The notes under the pieces were generated by a model. It was not told the origin of the DNA, made no database searches, and saw only the letters and a program-made list of their open reading frames with translations. The position numbers and the translations under genes were made by a program. A stretch of 37,381 nucleotides of DNA from Opitutia bacterium (GTDB taxonomy: Bacteria; Verrucomicrobiota; Verrucomicrobiia; Opitutales; Opitutaceae), in assembly GCA_947453695.1 (NCBI GenBank), contig CANGHW010000040.1:1-37381 (forward strand), written 5' to 3'. The number at the start of each line of letters is the position of its first letter. The stretch's first letter is position 1. This document shows, piece after piece, positions 35,232 to 37,381 of the stretch.

Positions 35232-35377
35232 ATTCGTCCGCGCTACGCGGGAGTAACCCTCTTGCCGCGGTGACGATCCCGCGCAGCGCGCTTTTCAGTT
35301 TCGCCTCCTGAGCGAAACTCCTTAGCGGTTAAGAAACTCTTCTTCCGTCCGCAGTCCTCCGTCCCGTCCTCTCGCTC

Positions 35378-37009
35378 ATGACGTCCCTTCGTTCGCTTTC
35401 TTCCGCTCCAGTTTTACGCCTGCTGTGCTTTCTTGCGGCCCTCCTTTCCGGCTGCGCCAAACGCGAAACCATCGTCGAACGCTCCAACCGCGAGGGCATC
35501 TTCCACTACAGCATCGGCGCCGAGCCGTCTGACCTCGATCCGCAGACCGTCACCGGCACCGGCGACGCCAAGATCATCCAAGCTCTCTTTGATCCGCTCG
35601 TCAGCTACGAGACCGGCACCCTCGCCCCCGTCCCCGGACTCGCCGAGCGCTGGGACATCTCGCCCGACGGCCTGACCTACACCTTCTACCTCCGCGCCAA
35701 CGCCAAATGGTCCAACGGCGATCCGCTCACCGCCCAGGACTGCGTCGACTCCTGGCGCCGTATTCTCACGCCGTCGCTCGCCGCCGACTACGCCTACTTC
35801 CTCTACCTGCTCCGCGGCGCCGAGGCCTTCAACAAGGGCCAGACCACCGATTTCTCCACCGTCGGCGCCGTTGCCCGCGATGCGAAAACCCTTGTCGTCA
35901 CCCTCACCCACCCCGCGCCTTACTTCCTCCAGATTCTCCTCAATTCTCCCTGGCGCCCGATCCACCTCCGCTCCATCGCCGCCGTCGGCGACGCCTACAA
36001 CCGCGGCACCAAGTGGACCCGCCCCGGCGTCCTCGTCTCCAGCGGCCCCTTCATCCTGAAGGAGTGGACCCTCAACCAGCGCGTCGTCGTCGAGAAATCT
36101 CCCACTTACTGGGACCGCGACAAGGTCCGCCTCAACGCCATCCACTTCTACCCCATCGACAACATCGACGCCGAAGACCGCGCTTTCCGCGCCGGCCAGC
36201 TCCACGCCACCTGGAATGTCCCGCTCTCCAAGGTCCTCCCCATGCAGCGCGAAAAGGCCCCCACGCTCCGCATCGATCCCTACCTCGAGACGTTTTTCTT
36301 CCGCCTCAACGTCCGCAAAGCCCCGCTCAACGACGCCCGCGTCCGCCGCGCCCTTTCCCTCGCCATCGACCGCGATGCCATCGCCAGCAAGGTCCTCCCC
36401 GGCGGCCGTCAACCCGCCCCAACCTTCATCTCCCCGCTCCTCGTCGGCTACACCCCGCCCGAGCGCCGCAGCTACGATCTCGCCGCCGCCAAACAACTCC
36501 TCGCCGACGCCGGTTTCGCCGGTGGCGCCGGCCTCCCGCCCATCGAGATTCTTTTCCACAACTCCGAAATCCTCCGCCTCGTCAGCGAAGCCATCCAACA
36601 GATGTGGACCCGCGACCTCGGCCTGAAAGTCACCATTGCCAACCAGGAGAAGAAGGTCGTCTTCGCCAACCGCCGCGCCGGCGACTACCAGGTTCTCCTC
36701 GGCAGTTGGACCGCCGACTACCTCGACGCCACCACCTACCTCGACATGTGGCGGAGCGACTCCGGCAACAACCACACCGGCTGGTCCGACCCCGCCTACG
36801 ACGCCCTCTCCAACCGCGCCAATGCCATCGCCGACCGCACCGAGCGCGCCAAAGTCCTCCAACAAGCCGAAGCCCTCGTCCTCGAGGCCGCCCCCATCGT
36901 CCCAATCTATTTCAACACCCACCTCTACCTCCTCCAAACATCGGTGAAAGGCTGGCTCCCCACGCCCATGGACCACACCGACTACCGCTACGTCTCGCTC
37001 CAGCCGTAA
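35378..37009 (+). CDS. Peptide/oligopeptide-binding lipoprotein (OppA family)
   Basis: A 543-residue solute-binding lipoprotein of the peptide/nickel ABC family. A signal peptide with lipobox LLSGC places Cys26 as the lipidated residue. It has EPSDLDPQTVTGTGDAKI, LFDPLVSYETGTLAPVPGLA, RWDISPDGLTYTFYLR, WSNGDPLTAQD, and further WRPIHL, SSGPFILKEWTLNQRV, RRALSLAIDR and GGRQPAP. These mark SBP family 5. No permease or ATPase is in the window, so the transporter must lie further right or elsewhere. The next gene is a paralogue. Confidence 0.92.
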   Translation: MTSLRSLSSAPVLRLLCFLAALLSGCAKRETIVERSNREGIFHYSIGAEPSDLDPQTVTGTGDAKIIQALFDPLVSYETGTLAPVPGLAERWDISPDGLTYTFYLRANAKWSNGDPLTAQDCVDSWRRILTPSLAADYAYFLYLLRGAEAFNKGQTTDFSTVGAVARDAKTLVVTLTHPAPYFLQILLNSPWRPIHLRSIAAVGDAYNRGTKWTRPGVLVSSGPFILKEWTLNQRVVVEKSPTYWDRDKVRLNAIHFYPIDNIDAEDRAFRAGQLHATWNVPLSKVLPMQREKAPTLRIDPYLETFFFRLNVRKAPLNDARVRRALSLAIDRDAIASKVLPGGRQPAPTFISPLLVGYTPPERRSYDLAAAKQLLADAGFAGGAGLPPIEILFHNSEILRLVSEAIQQMWTRDLGLKVTIANQEKKVVFANRRAGDYQVLLGSWTADYLDATTYLDMWRSDSGNNHTGWSDPAYDALSNRANAIADRTERAKVLQQAEALVLEAAPIVPIYFNTHLYLLQTSVKGWLPTPMDHTDYRYVSLQP

Positions 37010-37018
37010 CGCGCCGCC

Positions 37019-37381
37019 ATGCGCCAGCCCGTCCCCGTAGCCACGAGCGCCAGCGGGTGGCCCATCCGCCGCCTCCTTTTTTGCGCCTTCTTTTGCCTCG
37101 TTGCGGCTCTCCAGACCGCCTGCTCCAAGTCCGAAAAAAACACGGCCGCCCCCGCCTCCTCCGCCGCAACCCACACCGCTCCGCAAGTTCTCCGCATCTC
37201 CCAGCGCAACGAGCCTGCCGACCTCGACCCCGCCACCGCCACGCTGCCCGATGAATTCTTCATCCTCCGCGCATTGAGCGAAGGCCTCCTCGTCCCCGAC
37301 GTTGCCAACACCAACCACGGCGAACCGCTCCCCGCCGCCGCCGAGCGTTTCACCGTCTCGCCCGACGGCCTCACCTACACC
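37019..37381 (+). CDS. Second OppA-family lipoprotein, cut by the window end
   Basis: The first 121 residues are present. A signal peptide (RRLLFCAFFCLVAALQTAC) ends in a possible lipobox LQTAC with Cys35. The mature start holds QVLRISQRNEPADLDPATAT, LLVPDVANTNHGEPLPAAAE and TVSPDGLTYT, so it is a paralogue of the gene before it. Only nine bases separate the two, so they form one transcription unit. Confidence 0.85.
   Translation, partial: MRQPVPVATSASGWPIRRLLFCAFFCLVAALQTACSKSEKNTAAPASSAATHTAPQVLRISQRNEPADLDPATATLPDEFFILRALSEGLLVPDVANTNHGEPLPAAAERFTVSPDGLTYT

Noticed and set aside
35414..37318. 634-residue open frame antisense to the OppA paralogues
   Set aside because: Gly/Glu/Val-rich shadow of two clear genes.

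Overview
The window is high-GC DNA with dense, mostly lower-case-intergenic-free gene packing. It suggests a Gram-negative bacterium with an outer membrane (HldD heptose epimerase, TolC, Tat and lipoprotein signals, Wzm/Wzt). The full Alternative Complex III operon and overall style point to Verrucomicrobiota, most plausibly Opitutaceae; this is inference, as no rRNA or other marker gene lies here. I saw no tRNA, rRNA, CRISPR array, insertion sequence or phage gene.

Layout. 1-4052 (+): the tail of an unidentified gene, folD, a receiver-histidine kinase hybrid, proC and hldD. 4100-15447 (-): one tightly coupled respiratory operon, read right to left. It runs from a small Tat-leader-like ORF through actA, actB, actC, actD, actE, actF and a 110-residue membrane protein to a CcoN-like protein, a CcoO-like cytochrome c and a monoheme cytochrome c, and ends at a strong intrinsic terminator. 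15598-20108 (-): a tripartite export operon (TolC, membrane fusion protein, FtsX-type permease, ATPase). 20242-29238: a surface-polysaccharide region with a methyltransferase-glycosyltransferase fusion, a 21-bp-phased repeat array, a sugar aminotransferase, a DXD glycosyltransferase, a Wzm/Wzt pair placed tail to tail, and a polytopic membrane protein with nine TPRs. 29318-37381: a lipoprotein, ptsI, ispE, pyrF, ispD, ispF and two tandem peptide-binding lipoproteins, the second cut by the window end.

The most interesting system is the respiratory operon. ACIII oxidises quinol and passes electrons to cytochrome c. In better-known cases the neighbouring genes encode a heme-copper oxidase. Here the operon ends with proteins that look like cbb3 subunits N and O, but the CcoN homologue lacks nearly every heme and copper ligand: the HVH pair is QQQ, one CuB His is Gln, another is Arg, the cross-linked Tyr is Gly and the low-spin heme His is Ala. 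The CcoO homologue has no Met after its start codon and carries His where the axial Met is expected. The operon therefore seems to encode ACIII plus a catalytically silent, cbb3-derived membrane and cytochrome module, probably an electron-exit or docking unit, and not an oxidase. A second unexplained element is the array at 21924-22343, twenty uninterrupted 21-bp registers between two sugar genes.
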